NCBI GenBank assembly: GCA_002433485.1
Contig: DJIF01000046.1
Location: 1 to 24,637 of the forward strand
DNA: 24,637 bases
Reading direction: 5' to 3'
From: Deltaproteobacteria bacterium UBA6601
GTDB taxonomy: Bacteria; Myxococcota_A; UBA796; UBA9615
Shown: piece by piece, positions 1 to 7,422 of the stretch
Numbering within the stretch: the stretch's first letter is position 1
Layout of the letters: every line of letters starts with the position of its first letter
Notes under the pieces: generated by a model
Databases searched by the model: none
What the model saw: the letters and a program-made list of their open reading frames with translations, nothing else
What the model was told of the DNA's origin: nothing
Position numbers and translations under genes: made by a program

Positions 1-746
1 TCTCCAGTCCCATAATGGTCGCGGCGCAGTGGGTAGCCAAACACATCAAAGCGGGCGAGGTAAGGTCGTATGTCGTCGACCCGCCCACAAAATGTGAATC
101 GTTCATCCGCTTCGGCGCCAATCTCCTGGTGGCGGTCACCACCGCAGACGATGAAGTGGACATCCGAGATCCGTGCAGCTCCGCTCAGCGTGAGAAAGTC
201 ACGGTGCATCTTGCAGTAGTCGACTGTGCCGATGTAGCCCACGTTGAAACCGCTGTGCGCCTGCGGCGTGATGCCTTCTACGTGTTCTGTTCCGGCGCTG
301 GTGAAAACCAGGCGAAGGTGTGTGTCATCGCTTCGCAGTGTTGGAGCCCGCAGACTGTAGGGACTTGCCACTACAAACAGATCGGGCAACTCAATGAGGC
401 TGCGAGTAAAGGCCTGTGGTGTGCTGTGCCCCCCAACGTGCGACCAAAGGAGCATCCGCATGGCCGGCAATTGCGCGGCGATGAGTAGTTCCATGAGCAG
501 TGGGTGGTTCCACCAATGGATGACCACCAGATCGGCTGCCGCCATGCGGGTCAATAGCTCGGCTCTGGTGAGCTCGGCGCTCACGCTTATTCCGAGCTCC
601 TTTGCACGTTCAGCTGCGCTCTGGTTGCAGTACTCTAAGCAGACGATCTCATGATGATATTCGTCCTGCGGGAAACCACAGATCCCCAGCAGCACCCTGC
701 CGACGCCTCCTCCGAGGTGCGGGGTCACGTGGCATACGCGGCTCAT
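1..746 (-). CDS. GT-B fold glycosyltransferase (GT4-like), 3' end beyond window
   Basis: The reading frame begins with ATG at 746 and stays open to the left edge, giving about 248 residues. The N-terminus has a Gly-rich loop (residues 12-16, GGGVG) as in the first Rossmann domain of GT-B enzymes. A second-domain start is visible around residues 167-175 (VGYIGTVDY), and near the edge the string FGYPLRRDHYGTGE (about 235-248) matches the donor-binding region of family 4 glycosyltransferases. It would transfer a sugar from an activated donor to a growing glycan at the cytoplasmic membrane; donor and acceptor cannot be read from sequence. Its ATG overlaps the stop of the upstream radical SAM gene by 4 nt (ATGA), so it is the fifth gene of that leftward operon. 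The family call is solid; the exact GT family is inference because the C-terminal part is missing. Confidence 0.8.
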   Translation of the reverse strand, partial: MSRVCHVTPHLGGGVGRVLLGICGFPQDEYHHEIVCLEYCNQSAAERAKELGISVSAELTRAELLTRMAAADLVVIHWWNHPLLMELLIAAQLPAMRMLLWSHVGGHSTPQAFTRSLIELPDLFVVASPYSLRAPTLRSDDTHLRLVFTSAGTEHVEGITPQAHSGFNVGYIGTVDYCKMHRDFLTLSGAARISDVHFIVCGGDRHQEIGAEADERFTFCGRVDDIRPYLARFDVFGYPLRRDHYGTG

Positions 747-2032
747 TGGAGGACCTCGAGCCGAGGTGCTGGACGCGGCGGTCTGGATTCGCTCAGGTCT
801 ACTTCCTTGTTGGCGTAGACCGAGCAATAGCGATGAAGCCCGTGGGGCATGCAGCGGGAGCACAGCGGATGCTCGTCACGCGCCGCCGCGATCTCTGCGA
901 TGGGCGTCTCCAGGAAATTGTGCGCGACCGTATTTCCCTCAGGGTAGAAAAACATCATGCACTGGCTTACCGCGAGGTCCCAGTTGATGTGGACGACCCG
1001 CATGACCAGGCACTCTTTCTCGCGCTCTTGGTAGGCCAAGGCCATACCTTCATCGACGCTGACCTCAAGCATAGGTTCCAGCTTTCGTCCGGGACCTGCG
1101 AGCTGTCCCCCTTCCAGGTAACCGAGCACGTCGTCCAGACCGATGATGTAAGCCCACACCGGAAAGAAATCGAGGCCGAGCTCTTCACAGAGTTGACGGG
1201 CCCTCTCCAGGGGTTCTCCTTGGTTGTGCCGGTAGACGTGATAATAGAGCTCAGTCTTCATTCCCGGGTTGAGTTCGTCACGTAGTCGGGCGAGCTCAAT
1301 AAGGTTGCTCTTGAACAGGTCCCATCGGCCACCGGTATGGGTGATTTCGTAATCTTCACCCCAATTGGACATGGAGATCCGGAAGCGACCGGGCCTTGCG
1401 GCGATGATCGGCCGAAGGTCTTTGCGAAGGCTGAGGTTGCTCGATATGGCACAGCTCACGCCTCGCCGGTGGGCTGCTTCGAGGATCTCGGGCAGCGCCT
1501 TGTTGAGCAGTGGCTCACCCCATTGGTACAGCATGATGTTGCCCACAAAGGGGTCTTCGCGCAGGATTTTGTCGAGCACCTGTTCGAACACATCGACACT
1601 CATGAAGCCTCTATCAGGGTGCCGCTCGAAACGTGCAGAGCGTGGGCAGGACATGCAGGTCAGGTTGCAGACACCACTGATCTCAACTGCGTAGTCCAGG
1701 GGCTTTAATTCTTTGTACGAGACAAAGTCGTCACCATGCTCGAGACCAAAGGACTCACAGCGCTCACGAATGGCTTCGTCGTAGAAGAATGCCGACGTGA
1801 TTACAAACGCCCTAGGGTTGTCTGCGAGGATGCTTGGTGGGTGGACCGGGGCATCCTGCACGCCACTTTTTTGCAGGGCTTCACTGCTGTCGATAAAGCC
1901 GGCAAAGGGGATCCCCTCACGCTCAAGCAGGCGCTGCATGCCGCGGCCTTGCTGCCCAGCACCCCAAAGGTAGACATCACGGGTGAGGATACGCTTCTTG
2001 AAGGCAGCTCTGTCGAAGGTGTAGTGGCTCAT
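743..2032 (-). CDS. Radical SAM/SPASM protein with N-terminal Rossmann-like domain (paralogue A)
   Basis: 429 residues. Residues about 18-105 form a Rossmann-like domain with an intact GAGQQG loop (24-29) and a FIDSS strand end, like the nucleotide-binding domains fused to many polysaccharide-synthesis proteins. The radical SAM core starts with C122-x3-C126-x2-C129, which should hold the SAM-cleaving 4Fe-4S cluster; the residue before the third Cys is Ser rather than the usual aromatic. A WGEP motif lies at 171-174. A SPASM-type C-terminus supplies C341, C358, C391, C394 and C403, probable ligands of an auxiliary cluster. All four paralogues share an ITHTGG(R/K)W signature. The reaction is unknown; modification of a sugar or lipid-linked intermediate is inferred from the glycosyltransferases around it. 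The start is fixed by an ATGA overlap with paralogue B. Confidence 0.88.
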   Translation of the reverse strand: MSHYTFDRAAFKKRILTRDVYLWGAGQQGRGMQRLLEREGIPFAGFIDSSEALQKSGVQDAPVHPPSILADNPRAFVITSAFFYDEAIRERCESFGLEHGDDFVSYKELKPLDYAVEISGVCNLTCMSCPRSARFERHPDRGFMSVDVFEQVLDKILREDPFVGNIMLYQWGEPLLNKALPEILEAAHRRGVSCAISSNLSLRKDLRPIIAARPGRFRISMSNWGEDYEITHTGGRWDLFKSNLIELARLRDELNPGMKTELYYHVYRHNQGEPLERARQLCEELGLDFFPVWAYIIGLDDVLGYLEGGQLAGPGRKLEPMLEVSVDEGMALAYQEREKECLVMRVVHINWDLAVSQCMMFFYPEGNTVAHNFLETPIAEIAAARDEHPLCSRCMPHGLHRYCSVYANKEVDLSESRPPRPAPRLEVLQ

Positions 2033-3291
2033 CCCGCTGCCTTCTTCTTGGCCGCGAAGCCTTGCTCGCGTACGTAGACGCTGGTGAAACGGTGGATGGA
2101 GTGGGACTTGCAGGTCTGGCAGATGCCGCTCTCATCGCGCAGGCGGCGTAATTCTGTGAGCGGTTGGAGCAGATAGTTATTGCCGACCTCGGGCTCGAAG
2201 TACGATCCGCAAGAACGAACCTTGAGGTCCCAGGTGATCGGCAAGCAGCGCTCTTCAGCGCAGGGCAGATGCGCCTCCTGGTCAGCAAGCGCCAGCCCGT
2301 CGTCGAGACTCAGGTTGAGGAGTGACAGAACCTTCTTGGACTTTGCATCCAGCTCGCGGCCCTCACGGTAGTCAAGAATCTTGTCCAGTGGGTAGAGATA
2401 TGCCCAGTTAGGCCGAAACGCGAAGCTCAGTTCGTCGCACAGGGCCCGCATCTGTTCAAGTTGCTCGCCCTGATTGTGTTGATAGACATGGTAGTTCACC
2501 TCGACATACATCGAGGGGTTGAACTTGTCGCGATGGCTGGCCAGCTTGTAGAGATTGTCGTGGAACAGCTCCCATTTGCCGCCGGTGTGAGTGACCTCGT
2601 AGTCCTCGCCGAACCCTGAGCAGGAAACTTTTAGCCAGTCGGGGCCTGCGGCGATGGCTTCAGAGAAGTCCCGCTTAAGATTGAGGTTGGTGGACATGGC
2701 ACACAGCACCTTGTTGCTTACTGTGTGTCGGATGATCTCTGCCACATCGGGATTGATCAGCGGCTCGCCCCAAGCATAGAGCTGTACCTGGCCCAGAAAG
2801 GGGATCTCACGAAGCAATTTGGCGAGCACCTTTTGATAGGTTGGCAGGCGCATGAAGCCCATCGGTCCCTGCTCTTGAAAGTTGCCCCGCGGACAGCTGA
2901 TGCATTTGAGATTACAGGTGCCGGTGATGTCTACGCTGGGGTCGACCGCGTTTACCCTCGAGGCTCTTAGATAGTCGACATTCTCGCGTAGTCCGCGCTC
3001 TTCGCAGACCGCTACGATCTCGTCCTCATAGTGGCCAGAGGTGATGATCAGAAAGGCGTCTTCAGGTCGCTTGGTAAGGAACTGGTCTGGATGAATGACC
3101 GGGAATCCCATGCAGTGCTGTCCTTGTAGCCTGGGACTTCGATCGACAAAGCCAGCCATGGGGAACCCAAGGCGGTCCATCGCCCGGCACATACCAAAGC
3201 CGATGATCGCTGCCCCCCAGAGGTAAATGGGTCGGCCATTTTGTAGCTCTCGCATCGCTGCGATGGAGATCTCAGGGCGTCCGTCGTTCAT
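2029..3291 (-). CDS. Radical SAM/SPASM protein with N-terminal Rossmann-like domain (paralogue B)
   Basis: 420 residues from the ATG at 3291, chosen because it overlaps the upstream stop as ATGA and matches the N-terminal length of the other copies; the frame is open further upstream to 3384, but that part lies over paralogue C. The core motif is C126-x3-C130-x2-C133, followed by PRGN. A WGEP motif and the THTGGKW signature are present. The Rossmann loop reads GAAIIG, so the second Gly of GxGxxG is lost. In the SPASM tail the Cys residues around PCAEERC, SCG and CQTC are kept, but the last Cys of paralogues A and C is replaced by Thr (HRFTSVY). The auxiliary cluster may therefore be ligated differently or be incomplete. 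It is the third of five genes in the operon. Substrate unknown. Confidence 0.87.
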   Translation of the reverse strand: MNDGRPEISIAAMRELQNGRPIYLWGAAIIGFGMCRAMDRLGFPMAGFVDRSPRLQGQHCMGFPVIHPDQFLTKRPEDAFLIITSGHYEDEIVAVCEERGLRENVDYLRASRVNAVDPSVDITGTCNLKCISCPRGNFQEQGPMGFMRLPTYQKVLAKLLREIPFLGQVQLYAWGEPLINPDVAEIIRHTVSNKVLCAMSTNLNLKRDFSEAIAAGPDWLKVSCSGFGEDYEVTHTGGKWELFHDNLYKLASHRDKFNPSMYVEVNYHVYQHNQGEQLEQMRALCDELSFAFRPNWAYLYPLDKILDYREGRELDAKSKKVLSLLNLSLDDGLALADQEAHLPCAEERCLPITWDLKVRSCGSYFEPEVGNNYLLQPLTELRRLRDESGICQTCKSHSIHRFTSVYVREQGFAAKKKAAG

Positions 3292-4562
3292 CCGGCGCTC
3301 GCAATCCGGATCGGTTCGATGACCTTCTCCGTGGTGTACTGGCGGCAGAAGTGGTGCAGCCCATCGTCCTTGCAGCGCGCACAAAGCGCACTTTCGGCCC
3401 GAATCCCTAGGATCTCATCTAGGGACATCTCCAGGTAATTGTTGCCAACCTTGTTGTCGGTGAGCCCAAACCACAGCCCGCAGTGAATGACCTGCAGATT
3501 GTAGTCGATGTTGATGGTGTGCTCGAAGGTGCAGTAAGGGTCCATGTCCCCACCTCGTTGCGCAGCATCCAGGGCTTCGTCAATGGGTAGCAGCATCATG
3601 TCGATGGTTCGCTCGGCCTCTTTACTGATCGGCAGACCGTGCTTGTAGTTGTAGACGTTGTCCAGAGGCAGCAAAGCTGCCTGATGGGAGCGAAACACGA
3701 AGCCGAGGTCGGCACAGATCTGCTCAACCCTGCGGTAGTGCTCTCCTGTATTGTGCTGATAGAGATGGTAGGTGACCTCAACGATCATCTCGGGTGCGTG
3801 CTGGTCGCGCCACGCCGACAGCTTGTGCATGTTGGCCAGGACCAGGTCCCAGCGTCCGCCGGTGTGAGTGATGGCGTAGTCGTCGTCACAGCCCGAAACC
3901 GAGATCCGGAAGATGCCTGGCTGGGCCTTGATGACTTCTTCGAAGTCCACTTTTACCGACAGGTTGCTGGACAGCGCCGCCATGATTCCGAGGTCGTTGC
4001 CGCAGCGGATGATCTGGGGCAGGTCTTTGTTGAGGAGCGGCTCTCCCCAGTTGTAGAGCTGGACCACCGACGCCATCGGGTTCTCGCGCAGGATTTTTAG
4101 TAGCACCTGCTTGTAGGTAGCGGCGTTCATAAAGCCGATCGGGCGCTTCTCACTCAGCTGGTTGCCTACCGGGCAGGAGATGCAGCGCAGGTTGCAAACA
4201 CCGGCCACCACAATCTGATAGTTGAGCGGATTCAGCTCGTTGTAGCAGGTGTAGTCACGCTCGGCTCGGAGTCCTGCCGCTTCGCAGAGACCTGAGATCT
4301 CAGTCTGATATTGGAAGGTTGCGATGATTACGTGCGGCTTGTCCGCACGGGTAAAGAGCTGCTCGGGAGAGATCACAGGAAGTCCCATGATGGTACCGCC
4401 CTGGAGGCTCAGTCTGCTATCGACAAAGGCATCGGCTTGCATGTCAATGCGTTCAAGTGCCCGGATCAGGCCAGCGCCGCTCTGACCCGCGCCCCAGATC
4501 AACACCGGGCGCTCGGCGATTCGAGCTTTGAAGGCCTCTGCCGATAGGGGAGTGCTCAGCAT
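3288..4562 (-). CDS. Radical SAM/SPASM protein with N-terminal Rossmann-like domain (paralogue C)
   Basis: 424 residues. The Rossmann-like domain has an intact GAGQSG loop (24-29). The radical SAM Cys are C123, C127 and C130, with CP after them, then a WGEP motif and the ITHTGGRW signature. The SPASM part keeps the full ligand set: DPYC, VIHC, CARC and a final Cys in HHFCRQY. Its ATG at 4562 lies inside the end of paralogue D (7-nt overlap) and its stop overlaps the start of paralogue B by 4 nt, so translation is probably coupled throughout. Together with paralogue A this copy has the most canonical metal- and nucleotide-binding features of the four. As with the others, the substrate is unknown, and sugar or glycan-precursor modification is inferred from neighbours only. 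Confidence 0.88.
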   Translation of the reverse strand: MLSTPLSAEAFKARIAERPVLIWGAGQSGAGLIRALERIDMQADAFVDSRLSLQGGTIMGLPVISPEQLFTRADKPHVIIATFQYQTEISGLCEAAGLRAERDYTCYNELNPLNYQIVVAGVCNLRCISCPVGNQLSEKRPIGFMNAATYKQVLLKILRENPMASVVQLYNWGEPLLNKDLPQIIRCGNDLGIMAALSSNLSVKVDFEEVIKAQPGIFRISVSGCDDDYAITHTGGRWDLVLANMHKLSAWRDQHAPEMIVEVTYHLYQHNTGEHYRRVEQICADLGFVFRSHQAALLPLDNVYNYKHGLPISKEAERTIDMMLLPIDEALDAAQRGGDMDPYCTFEHTINIDYNLQVIHCGLWFGLTDNKVGNNYLEMSLDEILGIRAESALCARCKDDGLHHFCRQYTTEKVIEPIRIASAG

Positions 4563-5827
4563 GCCTGTGCCTTTGCCGATGAAGCGCCGATTTTGATCAG
4601 GTTTTCGTCTGCGTAAACGATGAAGCAGCGATGAATGGCTTTGCTCTTACATTCTGCGCAGAACGCGCTGGTCTCTCTGGCCTGGACCAGATCCTCGATC
4701 GGCGTATCAAGATAGCTGTCGGCCACCAGCTTGAGGTCCGGCTTGTAGTACTCCATGCACTGGCTGACCGTGAGGTCCCAGGTGATCCACAGATAACGTT
4801 CATAGAAACAGGCTCGGTCGCGCTGGTCCCAGGCCAGTTCCATGGCCTTCTGCACCTTTAAGGTCTGTAGCTCTACGGTCTGCTGAGCCGCGTCGGTGAT
4901 CTCTTCACCGGCGATTACTGCGGCTACGTTGTCCAGGGGTGCGAGTGCTGCATGGCGGAAGCGCAGAGTGAAATCGAGCTCCTCGCACAGTTGCTTGACC
5001 TTCGGCAGGTCTTCGCTGGCGTTATCGTAGATGTGATAGAAGACCTCGACGAACATCTCAGGGTGGTGCAGGTCTCTGTAGTCACGGAGTTTGTAGCAGT
5101 TCTTCAGAAACAGCGGCCACTTCCCCCCGGTGTGGGTGATCTCGTAGTTTTCTTCCCAGCCAGACATTGAGACTCGGAACCAGGTGGGCTTGGCCTTGAC
5201 CACTTCTTCGAACTTTTTGACATTGAGATTGCTCGATACAGCACAGTGAACACCGCGCTCATTGCTGTAGCGGATAATCTTGGCCAGATCCTTGTTGAGC
5301 AGTGGCTCGCCCCAGTTGTAGAGGGTCACGACTCCCACAAAGGGGTCTTCTTGGAGGATCTTGTCGAGCACCTGCTTATAGTTCTCAATGCTCATCATTC
5401 CGGCAGAAGGCTGCTCTTCCATGTTGCCGCGCGGGCAGCTGATGCAGAACAGGTTGCAGATGCCGGCGACGTCTACTTGGTAGTCGAAGGTCTGCAGATC
5501 CGAGAATAAGACGTAGTCTTCATGCTTGATTAGGCCTGCGGCTTCACAGCTGTCGCTGATCTCATCGCCGTAGAAGCCGGAGGTAATGATGATAAAGGGC
5601 CGATCGCCGATCGGTCGATCCAGCGCATGACTGGGCGGGTAGACGTTATGTCCGAGGACTTTTTCGCCCTGCACCATCTCGCTGCTGTCGAGGAAGCCGG
5701 CAGGCTCTAGTCCCATTCGTTCCAGAACCCGGCACCAGCCAAAGCCGTTGGAGCGAACTCCCCAAAGATAGACGTCTCGACTGCGGATCTGCTTCTCGAC
5801 GACTTGTATCAGCTCAGCGCGGTCCAT
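4556..5827 (-). CDS. Radical SAM/SPASM protein with N-terminal Rossmann-like domain (paralogue D)
   Basis: 423 residues; first gene of the leftward operon. The ATG at 5827 has a strong Shine-Dalgarno, AGGAG at 5837-5833 with 5 nt spacing. The radical SAM Cys are C124, C128 and C131, followed by PRGN; WGEP and the ITHTGGKW signature are present. The Rossmann loop is degenerate (GVRSNG), arguing against normal dinucleotide binding. In the SPASM tail RACF, SQC and CAEC are kept, but the last Cys is shifted by one residue relative to A and C (HRCFIVY instead of HRYCSVY). These changes suggest that the four copies have diverged in cofactor handling and probably in substrate. The gene faces the GT2 array across a 314-nt gap. 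Confidence 0.88.
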   Translation of the reverse strand: MDRAELIQVVEKQIRSRDVYLWGVRSNGFGWCRVLERMGLEPAGFLDSSEMVQGEKVLGHNVYPPSHALDRPIGDRPFIIITSGFYGDEISDSCEAAGLIKHEDYVLFSDLQTFDYQVDVAGICNLFCISCPRGNMEEQPSAGMMSIENYKQVLDKILQEDPFVGVVTLYNWGEPLLNKDLAKIIRYSNERGVHCAVSSNLNVKKFEEVVKAKPTWFRVSMSGWEENYEITHTGGKWPLFLKNCYKLRDYRDLHHPEMFVEVFYHIYDNASEDLPKVKQLCEELDFTLRFRHAALAPLDNVAAVIAGEEITDAAQQTVELQTLKVQKAMELAWDQRDRACFYERYLWITWDLTVSQCMEYYKPDLKLVADSYLDTPIEDLVQARETSAFCAECKSKAIHRCFIVYADENLIKIGASSAKAQAC

Positions 5828-6141
5828 CTCAGCTCCTGTGGACGGTCCTTATGGAACCTGTCCGGTGTGTGCTCAGGACTATGCACGGCGCGTGCCAATA
5901 TAGACCCTTGCTTCGTTTGGCAGCCTTGGAGGTTGCCGGATCTGGATTGTGCGGCTGGGCTCCGCGAATCCCGATGAATGTCTATACTGCTCAACTCCTG
6001 CCAAGCTGCTCCGTGCGAGATGTCCTGGGGGCAGTAACTGTAGGTTGGAGACTAGCATCAGTTGTACGGTGAGAGGTCCTTCACTGAGTGGTTCGCAGAG
6101 TTGGACTACAGTGGGCTGTTCTGGGGTGAGGTTTTTGGCAG
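5828..6141. promoter_or_regulatory. Divergent intergenic region between the radical SAM and GT2 operons
   Basis: This 314-nt gap holds no convincing gene; the short open frames in it have no ribosome binding site or recognisable composition. It must carry the promoters of both operons. The decamer GTCTATAYTG occurs once in each direction: leftward at 5905-5896 (core TATATT) and rightward at 5980-5989 (core TATACT). These could be -10 elements, about 70 nt and 154 nt before the respective starts, but no good -35 is seen at the right distance for either. A small dyad, GCACG-GCG-CGTGC, at 5883-5895 lies just downstream of the leftward candidate. All promoter statements here are weak inference. 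Confidence 0.4.
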
Positions 6142-7422
6142 GTGAATCGGCCGCTTTTGTCCATCTGTATTCCGACTTATCAGCGAGTGGCTCTGCTTAA
6201 GGAGCTGCTCGAGAGCTTGTTGCCTGTCAATGAGTTGACGTTTGCGGTCGAACTGGTTGTCAGCGACAACGCGTCCACCGACGGTACTGCAGAACTCCTC
6301 GAGCGCTATCAGGCTCGTCTTCCATTGCGAGTCCTGCGTCAGCGCAGCAACGTCGGCATTGCCGCGAACACGATTGCTGCATTCCGTGGGGCGCGCGGAA
6401 CCTACACGCTCTACCTTGCGGATGACGATCGGCTCGATCTTGCGGCCCTTGAGCGCTGCATGGGGCACCTGGTGGACAAGCCCGAGGTGGTCTGTCTGCA
6501 GGTTCCCTGGGTGCTCTGGGATGCTGCGAGCGATAGTGAGATGCATCCTTTTTACCGGCTCGATGAGACCGTGCTCTTTGCCCCCGAGCAGGGTCTGGAC
6601 TGCATTAATTTTGTGCTTGGCAGCAGTGTATTCCCGGAAGTAGCCATTTACCGCACCGAGGTGCTGGCGCGCATTCTGTTGTATCCGCGGGGAGTCTATG
6701 TGGGCTTTGTGATGCTGCTGCGGGCGCTGCGCTACGGCAGTGTGTGCTTCTCTCCCGACAGTTATTATCGCTCTCTGGTTCGTTCACAAGGAGGTCTCGC
6801 TGGCGGAACTGAGGGTCAGGAAGGTCATCGGCAGGCGGTCTCTTATTTTGATCGCTACCGGGGTGCGCTTGAGGTGGCCTTGCTCTCGGCGCTTCAGAAT
6901 CTGGCGCCCTTGCCTTTGCCCAGCGATCTCCGAGCACAGGCTGATCGCATGATCAACGACTTCGTTGTGATGCGGATGCGGCTGGCGGTAGGCCTCTGCA
7001 TTAGTGCGCGTCGGTTTGGTGCTGCTCATGAGCTCCAGCAACGCAGCCTGCTGTGGCGTGGCGATGTCACCGCTGCAGAGGTTCAGGAATGGGAGCGTCA
7101 ACTGATTGGCTTGGTCGGAGTGGAGGCCGCGGTCGAAGTACTTGATTCCTTGCCCGACAAGCGGGGTCTTGTGCTCTGTGGCTTTACCGATCCAGATGGT
7201 GTCCTGCCTGCTTTCGAGGCACTTGAGGCCAACTGCGAGGTTGAGGTGCGGGATGAAGCTACGGCGCTGAGAGCCGCCGACCGCCGCGAGTATGTGTATC
7301 TTGTCGAGCGGGCTGAGAGTCGCCAGCGACTGCTTGAGTCTGGGCTTCCGCCCGGTCATGTGATGGAATTTCAAGCCTTGATCGCGCCGTTCAGGATCCT
7401 GCCGCGGAGCTTTTCCCAATGA
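6142..7422 (+). CDS. GT2 family glycosyltransferase (paralogue 1)
   Basis: 426 residues from a GTG start, preceded by GAGG at 6128-6131. The N-terminal GT-A domain shows SICIPTYQR (7-15), the nucleotide-binding SDNASTDGT (41-49) and the DxD-type metal site in YLADDDRLD (D94-D96). It should transfer a sugar from a nucleotide donor, with inverting chemistry typical of family 2. Beyond the catalytic domain (to about 240) is a helical stretch and a C-terminal domain of about 90 residues ending in FRILPRSFSQ, conserved in all three tandem copies. No membrane segment is evident, so it probably acts at the cytoplasmic face. It is the first gene of a three-gene array; its stop overlaps the next ATG by 4 nt. 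Sugar specificity unknown. Confidence 0.9.
   Translation: MNRPLLSICIPTYQRVALLKELLESLLPVNELTFAVELVVSDNASTDGTAELLERYQARLPLRVLRQRSNVGIAANTIAAFRGARGTYTLYLADDDRLDLAALERCMGHLVDKPEVVCLQVPWVLWDAASDSEMHPFYRLDETVLFAPEQGLDCINFVLGSSVFPEVAIYRTEVLARILLYPRGVYVGFVMLLRALRYGSVCFSPDSYYRSLVRSQGGLAGGTEGQEGHRQAVSYFDRYRGALEVALLSALQNLAPLPLPSDLRAQADRMINDFVVMRMRLAVGLCISARRFGAAHELQQRSLLWRGDVTAAEVQEWERQLIGLVGVEAAVEVLDSLPDKRGLVLCGFTDPDGVLPAFEALEANCEVEVRDEATALRAADRREYVYLVERAESRQRLLESGLPPGHVMEFQALIAPFRILPRSFSQ

Noticed and set aside
15..1285. Plus-strand open frames over the left edge
   Set aside because: They are antisense to the glycosyltransferase and radical SAM genes, whose motifs and coupled starts are clear.
3292..3384. 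Upstream extension of radical SAM paralogue B
   Set aside because: It lies wholly within paralogue C, has no homology to the other copies' N-termini, and the ATG at 3291 forms the same ATGA overlap seen at the neighbouring junctions.
5851..6200. Open frames of 60-83 codons in the divergent gap
   Set aside because: No ribosome binding site, no recognisable domain, and they overlap each other and the GT2 start; best explained as chance in GC-rich DNA.
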